Shown: in pieces, positions 25,890-34,760 of the stretch
Position numbering within the stretch: the stretch's first letter is position 1
Layout: each line of letters opens with the position of its first letter
Notes under the pieces: generated by a model
What the model was told of the DNA's origin: nothing
The model's input: only the letters and a program-made list of their open reading frames with translations
The model's database searches: none
Program-made: the position numbers and the translations under genes
Source of the DNA: CAWDNM01 sp964521195
Lineage (GTDB): Bacteria > Actinomycetota > Coriobacteriia > Anaerosomatales > JAAXUF01
NCBI GenBank assembly: GCA_964521195.1
Contig: CAZFRE010000005.1
Location: forward strand, 62,001 to 126,000
Direction of reading: 5' to 3'
DNA length: 64,000 bases

Positions 25890-26710
25890 GAAGCGACTTC
25901 CTCGAGAAGGTGATGGGCCTGCGCCGTGAGCGCATTCTCGCCGAGTATGGCGGGCTGTCGGCTGCCGATCGCGAGCGTCTCGCATGCTGCGCCCGCCCGC
26001 CGCGCGACTTCGCGGCAGCGCTTCGCGACCGCGCCGACGTCGCCGTCATCGCCGAGGTCAAGAAGGCATCGCCGAGTGCGGGTCCCATCGCGCGGGAGTG
26101 CGAGGCGTCCAAGCAGGCACTCCACTACCAAGACGGCGGCGCCGCGGCCATCAGCGTGCTCACCGAACCCGAGTTCTTCGGCGGCAGCTTCACGGACCTC
26201 TCAGACGTCGCGGACGCCGTCGAGGTGCCGGTGCTGTGCAAGGACTTCGTGGTCGACCCGGTGCAGCTGTTCGTCGCGCGCGGGCACGGCGCCGATGCGG
26301 TGCTGCTCATGGTGAGCGTGCTCGGCCACATGACGCGCGACTTCGCCGACATCGCCGAGACGCTCGGGATGACTCCCCTCGTCGAGATCGCCACCGCCGA
26401 TGAGATCGCGATCGCGCTGGGCGTGCGCTCGGGCGTGATCGCGGTCAACAGCCGCAATCTGCGCACACTCGAGGTCGACCCGGAGGGAGCGCGACGCCTG
26501 CTGGGCGAACTCGGCCGCTACGAGGTCACGCGAGTGGCGGCAAGCGGCGTGAAGACCCGCGCCGACGTGCAGGCAGCAGCGGCCGCCGGGGCGGACGCCG
26601 TGCTCGTGGGCGAGACGCTCATGCGCGCGGAGTACCCGGAGGACGTGCTGGAGGAGTTGACGGGCGTCGCGAAGGCGCCCGCGGACGATAGATCGCACGC
26701 GCTGGACTGA
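25886..26710 (+). CDS. trpC: Indole-3-glycerol phosphate synthase
   Basis: TrpC closes the indole ring. The 274-residue TIM-barrel protein has the catalytic lysine in VIAEVKKASPSAG, the second lysine in VPVLCKDFVVDP, VNSRNLRTLEVD and the phosphate site ASGVKTRADVQ. It is not fused to TrpF, which is separate downstream. The GTG start is in the trpGD overlap; the upstream frame to 25799 is shadow. The next gene lies 63 bases on. Confidence 0.95.
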   Translation: MRSDFLEKVMGLRRERILAEYGGLSAADRERLACCARPPRDFAAALRDRADVAVIAEVKKASPSAGPIARECEASKQALHYQDGGAAAISVLTEPEFFGGSFTDLSDVADAVEVPVLCKDFVVDPVQLFVARGHGADAVLLMVSVLGHMTRDFADIAETLGMTPLVEIATADEIAIALGVRSGVIAVNSRNLRTLEVDPEGARRLLGELGRYEVTRVAASGVKTRADVQAAAAAGADAVLVGETLMRAEYPEDVLEELTGVAKAPADDRSHALD

Positions 26711-26773
26711 CAATCGACCGAACGATCTAACGAGACCGGACAGTAGACAGTGTTAGGGGAGAGGAGCACCACC

Positions 26774-28141
26774 ATGCCGTCAGACAAGACTCGATTCGGA
26801 CTGGACGAACTGCACATCCCGGAGGCCTGGTACAACGTCATCCCGGATCTCAAGAACCCCCCGGCGCCGCCCAAGGTGGTCACGCCGGACGGGGTCGAGC
26901 TGGGGCCGGACCAGATCGGCGAAGTGATGATGAAGCTCTTCCCGATGGAGTGCCTCAAGCAGGAGAGCTCGCCGGAGCGCTGGATCGACATTCCCGGCGC
27001 GGTCATCGACGTCTACAAGGAATACCGCCCGTCGCCGCTCCTACGCGCACGCCAGCTCGAGAAGGATCTCAAGCTCCCCGAGGGCGTTCGCATCTACTAC
27101 AAGTACGAGGGCGTCTCGCCCGCCGGTTCGCACAAGCCCAACACCGCGATCCCGCAGGCGTACTACAACAAGCAGGAAGGCATCACGAAGATCTCGACCG
27201 AGACGGGCGCGGGTCAGTGGGGCAGTGCTCTCTCGATCGCGGGTGCGCTCTACGGCATCGACGTCGAGGTGTTCATGGTGGGCGTGAGCTACGACCAGAA
27301 GCCCTACCGCCGCATCCTCATGGAGACCTACGGCGGCACCGTCCACAAGTCGCCGAGCAACCTCACGGACGCTGGCCGCCACGTGCTGGCGATGGACCCG
27401 AACTCGACCGGCTCGCTCGGCATCGCGATCTCCGAGGCCGTCGAGGTTGCGATGAAGAACGACGACACGCACTACGCGCTCGGCTCCGTGCTCAACCACG
27501 TGTGCCTGCACCAGACGATCATCGGCCTCGAGGCGATCCAGCAGATGGAGCTCGCCGAGGACGAGCCCGATGTCGTCATCGCGTGCGTGGGCGGCGGCTC
27601 CAACTTCGCCGGCCTCGCGTTCCCGTACTACCACCGCAAGCTCGAGGGCAAGAGCAACGCGCGTCTGCTCGCGGTCGAGCCGAAGGCGTGCCCGACGCTC
27701 ACCGCCGGCGAGTACCGCTACGACCTCGGCGACGAAGCGGGCATGACGCCGCAGATGCTCATGTACACGCTCGGCCACGACTTCGTACCCGCCGGCATCC
27801 ACGCGGGCGGCCTGCGCTACCACGGTGACAGCCCGCTCGTGTCGCAGCTCGTCCACGAGGGCGAGGCCGACGCGGTCGCGGTCGACCAGACGAAGTGCTT
27901 CGAGGCCGCCGTGCAGTTCGCGCGCGCTGAGGGCATCCTGCCGGCGCCCGAGTCGAGCCACGCGATCCGCGCCGCGATCGATCAGGCGCTCGAGGCGGCG
28001 TACGCAGGAGAGGACCGCGTCATCCTGTTCAACCTCTCGGGACACGGTCACTTCGACCTGGCTGCCTACGCTGCGTACAACGCCGGCGACCTGCAGGACT
28101 TCGACTTCGCTGCCGGAGCCACGCTCTGCGAGAACGAGTAG
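26774..28141 (+). CDS. trpB2: Tryptophan synthase beta-like, TrpB2 type
   Basis: This 455-residue PLP enzyme is the TrpB2 (TIGR01415-like) kind and not the standard beta chain. Hallmarks are the longer N-terminus (ELHIPEAWYNVIPDLKNPP), EYRPSPLLRARQLE, the PLP lysine in PAGSHKPNTAI, and GGGSNFAGL. TrpB2 proteins use serine and indole but usually do not bind TrpA in the normal way. Its place inside the operon between trpC and trpF, together with a normal trpB1, fits the 'in-operon' TrpB2 class. Role may be indole salvage or a back-up synthase. The ATG 26774 follows GGAGAGGAGC. Confidence 0.92.
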   Translation: MPSDKTRFGLDELHIPEAWYNVIPDLKNPPAPPKVVTPDGVELGPDQIGEVMMKLFPMECLKQESSPERWIDIPGAVIDVYKEYRPSPLLRARQLEKDLKLPEGVRIYYKYEGVSPAGSHKPNTAIPQAYYNKQEGITKISTETGAGQWGSALSIAGALYGIDVEVFMVGVSYDQKPYRRILMETYGGTVHKSPSNLTDAGRHVLAMDPNSTGSLGIAISEAVEVAMKNDDTHYALGSVLNHVCLHQTIIGLEAIQQMELAEDEPDVVIACVGGGSNFAGLAFPYYHRKLEGKSNARLLAVEPKACPTLTAGEYRYDLGDEAGMTPQMLMYTLGHDFVPAGIHAGGLRYHGDSPLVSQLVHEGEADAVAVDQTKCFEAAVQFARAEGILPAPESSHAIRAAIDQALEAAYAGEDRVILFNLSGHGHFDLAAYAAYNAGDLQDFDFAAGATLCENE

Positions 28142-28226
28142 CATCTCAGACGATGCTCCCTACGCGGGGTCCGGCGACATCCGGCCGGGCCCCGCGCTCC
28201 CTGTATCAGCGACCGAGAGGCGACGG

Positions 28227-28859
28227 ATGCATCGCACGCGAATCAAGATCTGCGGTCTCACGCGCGCACGTGACGCCCAGGCGGCCGTGGCCGCCGGTGC
28301 CGATGCGCTCGGCGTGGTCTTCGCGCCCTCGCCTCGGCAGGTGACGATCGAACGGGCGTGTGCCGTCCTGGCGGACGCGCCGCCCGCGGTGGCACGCATC
28401 GGCGTGTTCGTGGACGCGCCTCTCGAAGAAGTCGTCGCGGCCATCGATGCGTGCGGATTGACCGCGGTGCAGCTCAGCGGCACCGAGTCTCCTAGGGACT
28501 GTCAGTCGCTGCCGGTTCCGGCGATCAAGGCGTTTCACGTTGGCACGGATTTCCCTCTGCACACGATGGAGCCCTACCGGGGCCACGCCGCCGCCCTCCT
28601 CCTCGACACATTCGTGACCGGCAAAGCGGGCGGTACCTCGCAATCCTTCGACTGGCACGCGACTGGCGACCTTCCCGGCTGGGCTCCTTCTTTTGTCGCC
28701 GGCGGTCTGCACGCGGACAACGTGGGGGAGTGCATCCGCGCTTTGCGACCGTTCGCCGTCGACGTATCCTCGGGTGTCGAGGCTTGTGCGGGTATCAAAG
28801 ACGAAGACCGGATCGCCGCATTCTGCGACGCAGTGCGTGACGCCGACATGGAGGCCTGA
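28227..28859 (+). CDS. trpF: Phosphoribosylanthranilate isomerase
   Basis: TrpF isomerises phosphoribosylanthranilate by an Amadori step. The 210-residue TIM barrel opens with RIKICGLTRARDAQAAV, having the catalytic cysteine, and carries GVVFAPSPRQV, RIGVFVDAPLEEV, TAVQLSG and the terminal phosphate site GLHADNV with DVSSGVEA. The catalytic aspartate is in ALLLDTFV. ATG 28227 follows GAGAGGCGACGG. Its presence makes a PriA-type dual role of the histidine isomerase unnecessary here. TrpB1 starts two bases after its stop. Confidence 0.93.
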   Translation: MHRTRIKICGLTRARDAQAAVAAGADALGVVFAPSPRQVTIERACAVLADAPPAVARIGVFVDAPLEEVVAAIDACGLTAVQLSGTESPRDCQSLPVPAIKAFHVGTDFPLHTMEPYRGHAAALLLDTFVTGKAGGTSQSFDWHATGDLPGWAPSFVAGGLHADNVGECIRALRPFAVDVSSGVEACAGIKDEDRIAAFCDAVRDADMEA

Positions 28860-28861
28860 CG

Positions 28862-30097
28862 ATGAGTGAGCTGTTCCCGTCCGCCGAGAACGTCTACGCG
28901 GGCCCCGACGCCGCCGGGTTCTTCGGCGCATATGGCGGACGCTTCGTTCCCGAGACCGTCATCCCCGCGCTCGAGGAACTCACCGCGGCCTACGAGGCTG
29001 CCAGCAACGACCCCGAGTTCGAGGCCGAGCTCGACGACCTGCGTCACGACTACATCGGCCGCGTCACGCCGCTCTACCGCGCAAACCGGCTCGCCGAGGC
29101 GGTCGGCCTCGGCACGGTCTATCTCAAGCGCGAAGACCTGTGCCACACCGGTGCGCACAAGATCAACAACACGATCGGCCAGTGCCTGCTCGCAAAGCGC
29201 ATGGGCAAGAAGCGCGTCATAGCCGAGACGGGCGCCGGTCAGCACGGTGTCGCCACGGCGACGGCCGCCGCACTCATGGACCTCGAGTGCGCGGTCTTCA
29301 TGGGCGTCGAGGACATCCGGCGCCAGTCGCTCAACGTCTACAAGATGAAGCTGCTCGGCGCCGAGGTGGTGCCGGTCGCAGAAGGCACCGGCACACTCGC
29401 CGATGCCGTCACCGCGGCGCTACGCCACTGGGTCGAACGCGTCGAGGACACGTTCTATGTGCTCGGCTCCGCGGTCGGGCCGCATCCGTACCCGATGATC
29501 GTGCGCGACTTCCAGAGCGTCATCGGGCTCGAGATCATCGACCAGTGCCAGGCGCGGGGCGTGACCAAGCTCGACGCCGTCATCGCCTGCGTGGGCGGTG
29601 GGAGCAACGCGATCGGCACGTTCTACCCGTTCGTGCTCGGCGGCGATGTGCTCGGCAAGCCCGCGCTCATCGGCGCGGAGGCGGCCGGCCTCGGCCTGGA
29701 CACCGACAAGACCGGCGCCTCGATGTCGCTCGGGTCGCCCGGCGTCATGCACGGCTTCTACAGCTACCTGCTGCAGGATGAGGCGGGCAACCCGCTTGAG
29801 GCCTACAGCATCAGCGCCGGCCTCGACTACCCCGGTGTGGGCCCGGAGCACGCGTTCTTCAAGGATGAGGGCATCGTGCGCTACGAGGCGGTCACCGACG
29901 CCGAGGCACTCGCCGCGTTCGAGCAGCTCACGCGTACTGAGGGCATCATCCCCGCCATCGAGTCGTCACACGCGCTCGCGCTACTGCCGCGGCTGGCGTC
30001 GGAACTCGGCCCGGATGCGGCCGTCGTCGTGACCGTCTCGGGCCGCGGCGACAAGGATATCGACATCGTGCGCGAGGCGGGACTCGGCGTTGACTGA
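28862..30097 (+). CDS. trpB: Tryptophan synthase beta chain (TrpB1)
   Basis: The 411-residue normal beta chain joins indole and serine. It has FGAYGGRFVPETVIPALEEL, the PLP lysine in HTGAHKINNTIGQ, the loop AETGAGQHGVATATAAAL, the phosphate cradle VGGGSNAIGTF and the C-terminal TVSGRGDKDID. It overlaps trpA by eight bases, which fits making equal amounts of the alpha-beta complex. Length and motifs are ordinary, so the operon carries both this and the TrpB2 protein. Confidence 0.97.
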   Translation: MSELFPSAENVYAGPDAAGFFGAYGGRFVPETVIPALEELTAAYEAASNDPEFEAELDDLRHDYIGRVTPLYRANRLAEAVGLGTVYLKREDLCHTGAHKINNTIGQCLLAKRMGKKRVIAETGAGQHGVATATAAALMDLECAVFMGVEDIRRQSLNVYKMKLLGAEVVPVAEGTGTLADAVTAALRHWVERVEDTFYVLGSAVGPHPYPMIVRDFQSVIGLEIIDQCQARGVTKLDAVIACVGGGSNAIGTFYPFVLGGDVLGKPALIGAEAAGLGLDTDKTGASMSLGSPGVMHGFYSYLLQDEAGNPLEAYSISAGLDYPGVGPEHAFFKDEGIVRYEAVTDAEALAAFEQLTRTEGIIPAIESSHALALLPRLASELGPDAAVVVTVSGRGDKDIDIVREAGLGVD

Positions 30098-30887
30098 CGC
30101 TGCGGCGAGCCGTCTGCGTGCCGCGTTCTCCTCGGATCGTCCCTCGCTCGTCGCGTACGTCATGGGCGGCTACCCCACGCGCGAGGGCTCACTTGCGGCT
30201 CTGCGCGCGCTCGCAGAGGCGGGCGCAGACGTCATCGAACTCGGGATCCCGTACTCCGATCCGCTGGCCGACGGTCCTGTCATCCGCGACGCGGCCGACG
30301 AGGCCCGCGCCGCCGCCGGTGGCACCTTCGGTCTCGCCGAGACGATCGAGCTTGCACGCGACTTCGCCGATGCAGGCGACGCCGTGCCACCCGTCGTCCT
30401 GATGGGCTACCTCAATCCGCTCATGCGCATGGGCCTTCCCAAGGCAGCGGCCGCGATGCGGGACGCAGGCGTCAGCGGCGTGATCGTGCCCGACCTGCCT
30501 CCGGACATGGCCGGCCCTTGGCTCGCCGTCTCCGCCGGTATCGACACGGTCTTTCTCGCTGCGCCCACGTCGACTCCCGAGCGGCTCGCGAAGGTCGGGC
30601 GTCTGTCGGGTGGCTTCGTCTACTGCGTGTCGACAGCCGGCGTGACCGGCGAGAGGTCCGAGCTACCCACCGAGCTCTCGGCGCTCGTGGCCCGCGTGAA
30701 GAAGGCCACCGAGCTTCCCGTCGCCGTCGGGTTCGGCGTGTCGACCGCGGAGCAGGCCGCGCTCGTCGCTCGCGATGCGGACGGCGTCGTCGTCGGCAGC
30801 GCGATCGTGCGCCGGCAGCGCGATCCGGAGGCGTTGCGCGTGTTCGTCGGTGAACTCGCGGGCGCGGTGCACGGCGCCCGGCGGTAG
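30090..30887 (+). CDS. trpA: Tryptophan synthase alpha chain
   Basis: TrpA splits indoleglycerol phosphate and passes indole to TrpB. The 265-residue barrel shows AYVMGGYPTREGSL, the catalytic glutamate and aspartate in VIELGIPYSDPLADGPVI, VIVPDLPPD, and the phosphate loops STAGVTGERSE and GFGVSTAEQAA. The start is the TTG at 30090, inside the trpB end; no ATG or GTG nearby fits better. It is the last gene of the operon and is followed by a long hairpin. Confidence 0.95.
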   Translation: MTDAAASRLRAAFSSDRPSLVAYVMGGYPTREGSLAALRALAEAGADVIELGIPYSDPLADGPVIRDAADEARAAAGGTFGLAETIELARDFADAGDAVPPVVLMGYLNPLMRMGLPKAAAAMRDAGVSGVIVPDLPPDMAGPWLAVSAGIDTVFLAAPTSTPERLAKVGRLSGGFVYCVSTAGVTGERSELPTELSALVARVKKATELPVAVGFGVSTAEQAALVARDADGVVVGSAIVRRQRDPEALRVFVGELAGAVHGARR

Positions 30888-30906
30888 GGGCATCCCCGGA
30901 ACGGAA

Positions 30907-30952
30907 GCGGGCCCGCAACGCCGGCTTGTGCGCCGTGCCGATGCGGGCCCGC
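30907..30952. terminator. Composite hairpin after trpA
   Basis: GCGGGCCCGCA at 30907 pairs with TGCGGGCCCGC at 30942. An inner CGGC/GCCG stem is inside the loop. It separates trpA from the converging NlpC/P60-like gene. No T-run is present. Confidence 0.55.
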
Positions 30953-30961
30953 GTGGTGTTC

Positions 30962-31600
30962 TTACGAGAAGGCGAACAGCGGGCGCACGCCGCCGACCAG
31001 CGTGCTGTCGACCGAACCCGAGACCGGGACGCTCGGCGTGAGCGATCCGGTGGTGTCGAGGCTGGGGACGCCGGGCGCGACGGGCGCCGGTGTCGACGTG
31101 CGCCTCTTGGTCTTGGGCTTGGTGATGCCCTTGTAGCGCAGCGCCGAGTAGCCGCGTTTGAACGTCTTCACTCGACGCATCGCGGGCTTGCCCCAGGTCG
31201 ACTCTTCAAGCGCCCAGTACTGGCGCTTCTTCTTGTTCTTCCAGCCGCCGAAGACTTCGACGTGGCCGGGTCGACGCACGGCGTCGCCGCGCTTGAGCTT
31301 TCGCCAGGAGATCCGCTTCGCCTTGCTGCGGATGGTGGACGACGTGTAGGATTTCTTGAGCTTCCACGCCATCGATACGAATCCCGAGCAGTCCCTGCGG
31401 TAGCCGCGGTAGTAGCTGCTCTGGCTGTACTTGACCTTCTTCTTGATCCAGTGATTCGCGCGCTTCATCACCGTCTTGCGCGTGATCGCGTGCGCGGGAG
31501 CGGTGAATGCTCCGATGAATATCGCCATCAACAGGGGGATGGCGACGATGGCACGTCCGAGTAGGGACGGCGCACTGACAACACGATTGACTACCTTCAC
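30962..31600 (-). CDS. Secreted NlpC/P60-like protein
   Basis: The GTG at 31600 on the minus strand follows AAAGGGA and gives a 212-residue protein. A signal peptide (hydrophobic run near 15-33, ending APAHA) leads to a small very basic domain with the cysteine block RDCSGFVSMAW and a histidine in RRPGHVEVFGG. These fit the Cys-His pair of NlpC/P60 peptidases that cut peptidoglycan stem peptides. The tail of about 55 residues is rich in Pro, Ser, Thr and Val. It may act at the cell surface. The basic core is unusual for the family and may bind wall polymers. Confidence 0.65.
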   Translation of the reverse strand: MKVVNRVVSAPSLLGRAIVAIPLLMAIFIGAFTAPAHAITRKTVMKRANHWIKKKVKYSQSSYYRGYRRDCSGFVSMAWKLKKSYTSSTIRSKAKRISWRKLKRGDAVRRPGHVEVFGGWKNKKKRQYWALEESTWGKPAMRRVKTFKRGYSALRYKGITKPKTKRRTSTPAPVAPGVPSLDTTGSLTPSVPVSGSVDSTLVGGVRPLFAFS

Positions 31601-31895
31601 ACGGTTCCCTTTCGCCGGGTGCAGTACGCTCCGAGGGCCGTGCCGTCTTCTGCGGCCGGTGCCTTGGTGCGTGCCGGTCCGCCCGTGGTGCATCGTGCGT
31701 AGGTTCGGCTACTCGTGGGCGGCGGCCGAGGGCAACAGAAGCGAGTTCAATGCCACTTCTGACAAACCCGCTGGTCGGTAACGCAAAAGCAACGCCGCTG
31801 GCAGATGGCTCGTTGGAAGCATTTCGGCAAGCGCTTCGGGGTTCGATCCGTGAGGAATACTCCCTGCATGGGCACCTCTGACCGAAAGGGCACTC
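31601..31895. other. Divergent intergenic region
   Basis: No gene is seen in these 295 bases between the NlpC/P60-like gene and tspO. I looked on the minus strand for a c-di-AMP riboswitch, often found before wall-hydrolase genes in actinobacteria, and did not see its conserved blocks. AAAGGGC at about 31885 serves tspO. Confidence 0.5.
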
Positions 31896-32303
31896 ATGAC
31901 CGAGTTCCGCGGCTGGTACGACTCGCTCAGCAAGCCATCATGGACACCCCAGCCCGGCACGATCGGCATGATCTGGACGGTGATCTACCCGCTCATCGCC
32001 ATCGCCGTGGTCGGCACGGTGCTCAAGGTGATCCGCGGCGACCTACCGCGACTCGTCCTGGTTCCCCTCGCGCTCAACCTGATGGCGAACGTCGCGTTCA
32101 CGCCGATCCAGTTCGGGTTGCGCAATCTGCCGCTTGCGACGGTCGACATTCTCGTGGTGCTGATCACGATCGTGTGGTGGATGGTGCTCGTGTGGCGGCC
32201 CGGATCGATCTGGATCGCCGCTCCTCTTGCGCCGTATCTGCTCTGGGTGTCGACCGCCACCGTCCTGCAGGTCAGCATCACGTTGGCGAATCCGGGCGCA
32301 TGA
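31896..32303 (+). CDS. tspO: TspO/MBR family protein
   Basis: The 135-residue membrane protein has four to five hydrophobic helices and the family pattern: WYDSLSKPSWTPQPGTIGMI at the start, WTVIYPLIAIAVVG, FGLRNLPLATVDILVV and PYLLWVSTATVLQ. TspO proteins bind porphyrins and can act in tetrapyrrole or stress sensing. It is shorter than the usual 155-160 residues, with a short first loop. A cytochrome-rich organism could use it in heme balance; that is inference. Confidence 0.8.
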   Translation: MTEFRGWYDSLSKPSWTPQPGTIGMIWTVIYPLIAIAVVGTVLKVIRGDLPRLVLVPLALNLMANVAFTPIQFGLRNLPLATVDILVVLITIVWWMVLVWRPGSIWIAAPLAPYLLWVSTATVLQVSITLANPGA

Positions 32304-32390
32304 CCGAGGGCATCGGCCCCGCTCGGGTAGACTCGGTGCAACGCGTCAGGACGACGCCATGTGCTCGTGCCGGCTAGCGAGGAGTACTCA

Positions 32391-33998
32391 ATGCGCGTTG
32401 CGCTCGCTCAGATCAACACCACCGCAGGCGACCTGGAAGGCAACGCTCGGCGCATCATCGAGGCGCTCGCCGAGGCCGATCGCGCGGGTGCCGGCATCAC
32501 GCTTCTGCCGGAACTGGCGCTGACCGGGTATCCGCCCGAGGACCTGCTCTTCAAGGAGCACTTCATCGACGAGCAGCTGCTCTCGCTCGAGATGGTCGCG
32601 GCGGCCTGCGCCCGGCCCGCCCTCGTCGGCTACGTGGACCGCGACGGCGACGCACTCTACAACGCCGTCGCGCTGTGCGGGAACGGACGCGTGCTGCAGT
32701 CCTACTACAAACGCAGACTGCCCAACTACGGCGTCTTCGACGAGCGGCGCTACTTCACGCCCGGGCCGCGACCGGGGGTGTTCGAACTCGGCGGGACCAT
32801 GCTCGCCGCGACCATCTGCGAGGACATCTGGGTGCCCGAACTGGCACGTGAGGCTGCGCAGGAAGGTGCGCGCGTCATCTTCAACGTGTCGGCTTCGCCG
32901 TTCCATGCAGGCAAGGCGCGGGAGCGCGAGGAGATGCTCTGTGCCCGCGCGCGCGACAACGGCGTGTGGCTCGCATACTGCAACCTCGTCGGCGGGCAGG
33001 ACGAGCTCGTCTTCGACGGTCGCAGTGTGGTGATCTCGCCCTCGGGAGAGGTCATCGCCCGGGGCGCGTCGTTCGAGGAGGACCTCGTCATCGCGGACTT
33101 CACGGTCGACGCACGCATGGGCGCCTCGGCGGACCTCGCTCCTGAGTTGGGGCCCGAAGCCGAGGTGTATGCAGCCATAGCCACGGGACTTCACGACTAC
33201 GTGCACAAGAACGGCTTCAGCGACGTCGTGCTCGGGCTCTCGGGCGGCATCGACTCGGCGCTGACCGCGGCGATCGCGGCCGACGCGCTCGGTCCCGAGC
33301 ACGTGCACGGCGTCATGATGCCGAGCCGGTACTCCTCGGAGGGCAGCGTGAGCGACTCGGTCGAACTGGCCGCGAATCTCGGCATCGAGACGCTGCAGCT
33401 GCCGGTCGAGGGACCATTCCAGGCTCTCCTCGACACGCTGGCGCCCGCCTTCGAGGGCCGCGAACCCGACGTCGCCGAGGAGAACCTGCAGGCTCGCGTA
33501 CGCGGCACGCTGCTGATGGCGCTCAGCAACAAGTTCGGCTGGCTCACGCTCGCGACGGGCAACAAGAGCGAGCTGTCGGTGGGATACTCGACGCTCTATG
33601 GCGACATGGTCGGAGGCTTCGCGCCCATCAAGGACGTATTCAAGATGCGCGTCTACGCCCTCGCGAAGTGGCGCAACACGCGCGGCGAGGCGCCGGTCAT
33701 ACCGCAGGAGATCATCGACAAGGCCCCGAGCGCGGAGTTGCGCCCCGATCAGAAGGACCAGGACTCTCTGCCACCGTACCCCGTCCTCGACGCCATCCTC
33801 ACGCACTACGTCGAGAAGGACGACAGCAGGGAGGCGATCGTCGCGATGGGCTTCCCGGCCGCGATCGTCGACCGCGTGATCAGACTGACCGATATCGCTG
33901 AGTACAAGCGGCGGCAGGGACCTCTCGGCGTCAAGATCACGCCGAAGTCCTTCGGCAAGGACCGCCGGATGCCCGTCACCAACCGGTACCGCGGCTGA
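32391..33998 (+). CDS. nadE: Glutamine-dependent NAD synthetase
   Basis: NadE makes NAD from deamido-NAD, ATP and glutamine. The 535-residue protein has an N-terminal nitrilase-like glutaminase (residues 1-~265) with the Glu-Lys-Cys set: LLPELALTGYPPEDLL, YYKRRLPNYGVFDERRYF, TICEDIWVP. The synthetase half begins near residue 280 with the PP-loop VLGLSGGIDSALTAAI, then TGNKSELSVGYSTLYGD. ATG 32391 follows GCGAGGAG; a GTG at 32361 is less likely. TAGACT at 32328 may be the -10. Confidence 0.96.
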   Translation: MRVALAQINTTAGDLEGNARRIIEALAEADRAGAGITLLPELALTGYPPEDLLFKEHFIDEQLLSLEMVAAACARPALVGYVDRDGDALYNAVALCGNGRVLQSYYKRRLPNYGVFDERRYFTPGPRPGVFELGGTMLAATICEDIWVPELAREAAQEGARVIFNVSASPFHAGKAREREEMLCARARDNGVWLAYCNLVGGQDELVFDGRSVVISPSGEVIARGASFEEDLVIADFTVDARMGASADLAPELGPEAEVYAAIATGLHDYVHKNGFSDVVLGLSGGIDSALTAAIAADALGPEHVHGVMMPSRYSSEGSVSDSVELAANLGIETLQLPVEGPFQALLDTLAPAFEGREPDVAEENLQARVRGTLLMALSNKFGWLTLATGNKSELSVGYSTLYGDMVGGFAPIKDVFKMRVYALAKWRNTRGEAPVIPQEIIDKAPSAELRPDQKDQDSLPPYPVLDAILTHYVEKDDSREAIVAMGFPAAIVDRVIRLTDIAEYKRRQGPLGVKITPKSFGKDRRMPVTNRYRG

Positions 33999-34123
33999 GG
34001 ACGCACGTTCGCGAATCCGGGCACGCGTACGATCACCCGCATCGTCGCGTGGGGCTCCAGCACTGACCTCGCAGCCCGGTGTTGCTTTCTGAAAACGCTC
34101 ACCACGTGAAGGGCCTGCGGCGG

Positions 34124-34129
34124 TAGAAT
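34124..34129 (+). promoter_or_regulatory. TAGAAT -10 candidate before GNAT gene
   Basis: TAGAAT sits 42 bases before the GNAT start. No good -35 is seen at 17 bases. It marks a separate unit from nadE. Confidence 0.35.
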
Positions 34130-34170
34130 CGGCGCGGCACACCCTGCACCCCGACGGAAGTGGAGAGCCG

Positions 34171-34641
34171 GTGCCCGACGTTTCCATCGAGTTCGTGACG
34201 CCCGAGTGGGCGCGGTTCGACGAGTTGCTGCAGCTGTCCTTCGCCGTGCTCTACGCGCCGTTCGGTGTCCCGTGGCCCGAGGAAGGCTCGGGTGGCGCCG
34301 ACTGGATGCACCCGGCGCCCGCAACGCATGTCGCGGTCGCGCTCGACGAGCAGGGGGCACTTCTCGGCAGTGCGCGCCTGCTGCCGTCGGCGGGCGACGA
34401 GAGCCGACAGATCCGGCAGGTGGCCGTCGCAGCTGATGCTCGCGGCCTCGGAGTCGGGCGTGCACTGATGCTCGCGCTCGAGCGCACCGCCGCCGAGGAG
34501 GGCGCGCGCGAGACGTGGCTGAACTCCCGCAACTCCGCGTACGGCTTCTATGAGTCGCTCGGCTACTCGCTCGAGGGAGACGAATTCGTCAGCGAAGTCA
34601 CCGGCATCCCGCACCGGGCGGCGCGCAAGCGGCTCGGCTGA
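34171..34641 (+). CDS. GNAT family N-acetyltransferase
   Basis: The 156-residue protein has the acetyl-CoA binding core of GNAT enzymes: the beta-4 strand IRQVAVAADARGLGVGRALM with the R/Q-x-x-G-x-G/A-type loop, and the C-terminal NSAYGFYESLGYSLEGDEF. It resembles the ElaA/PhnO-like small acetyltransferases acting on amines or proteins. The GTG start follows GGAAGTGGAGAG. The substrate is unknown. It stands alone between nadE and an aldolase. Confidence 0.75.
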   Translation: MPDVSIEFVTPEWARFDELLQLSFAVLYAPFGVPWPEEGSGGADWMHPAPATHVAVALDEQGALLGSARLLPSAGDESRQIRQVAVAADARGLGVGRALMLALERTAAEEGARETWLNSRNSAYGFYESLGYSLEGDEFVSEVTGIPHRAARKRLG

Positions 34642-34760
34642 GCCGCCGGGGCGTATGGCGCGAGGGGCGCGCTTCGCGTACCCTGTTCCGAGGTCTGAAA
34701 CGGCGCACGCCTGTGTGCCGAGAGGGTTCGAATCAACCGGTTCTCACGAAGGGGGCTTCC

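Noticed and set aside
31601..31895. c-di-AMP riboswitch before the NlpC/P60-like gene
   Set aside because: The conserved blocks of that riboswitch are not seen on the minus strand.
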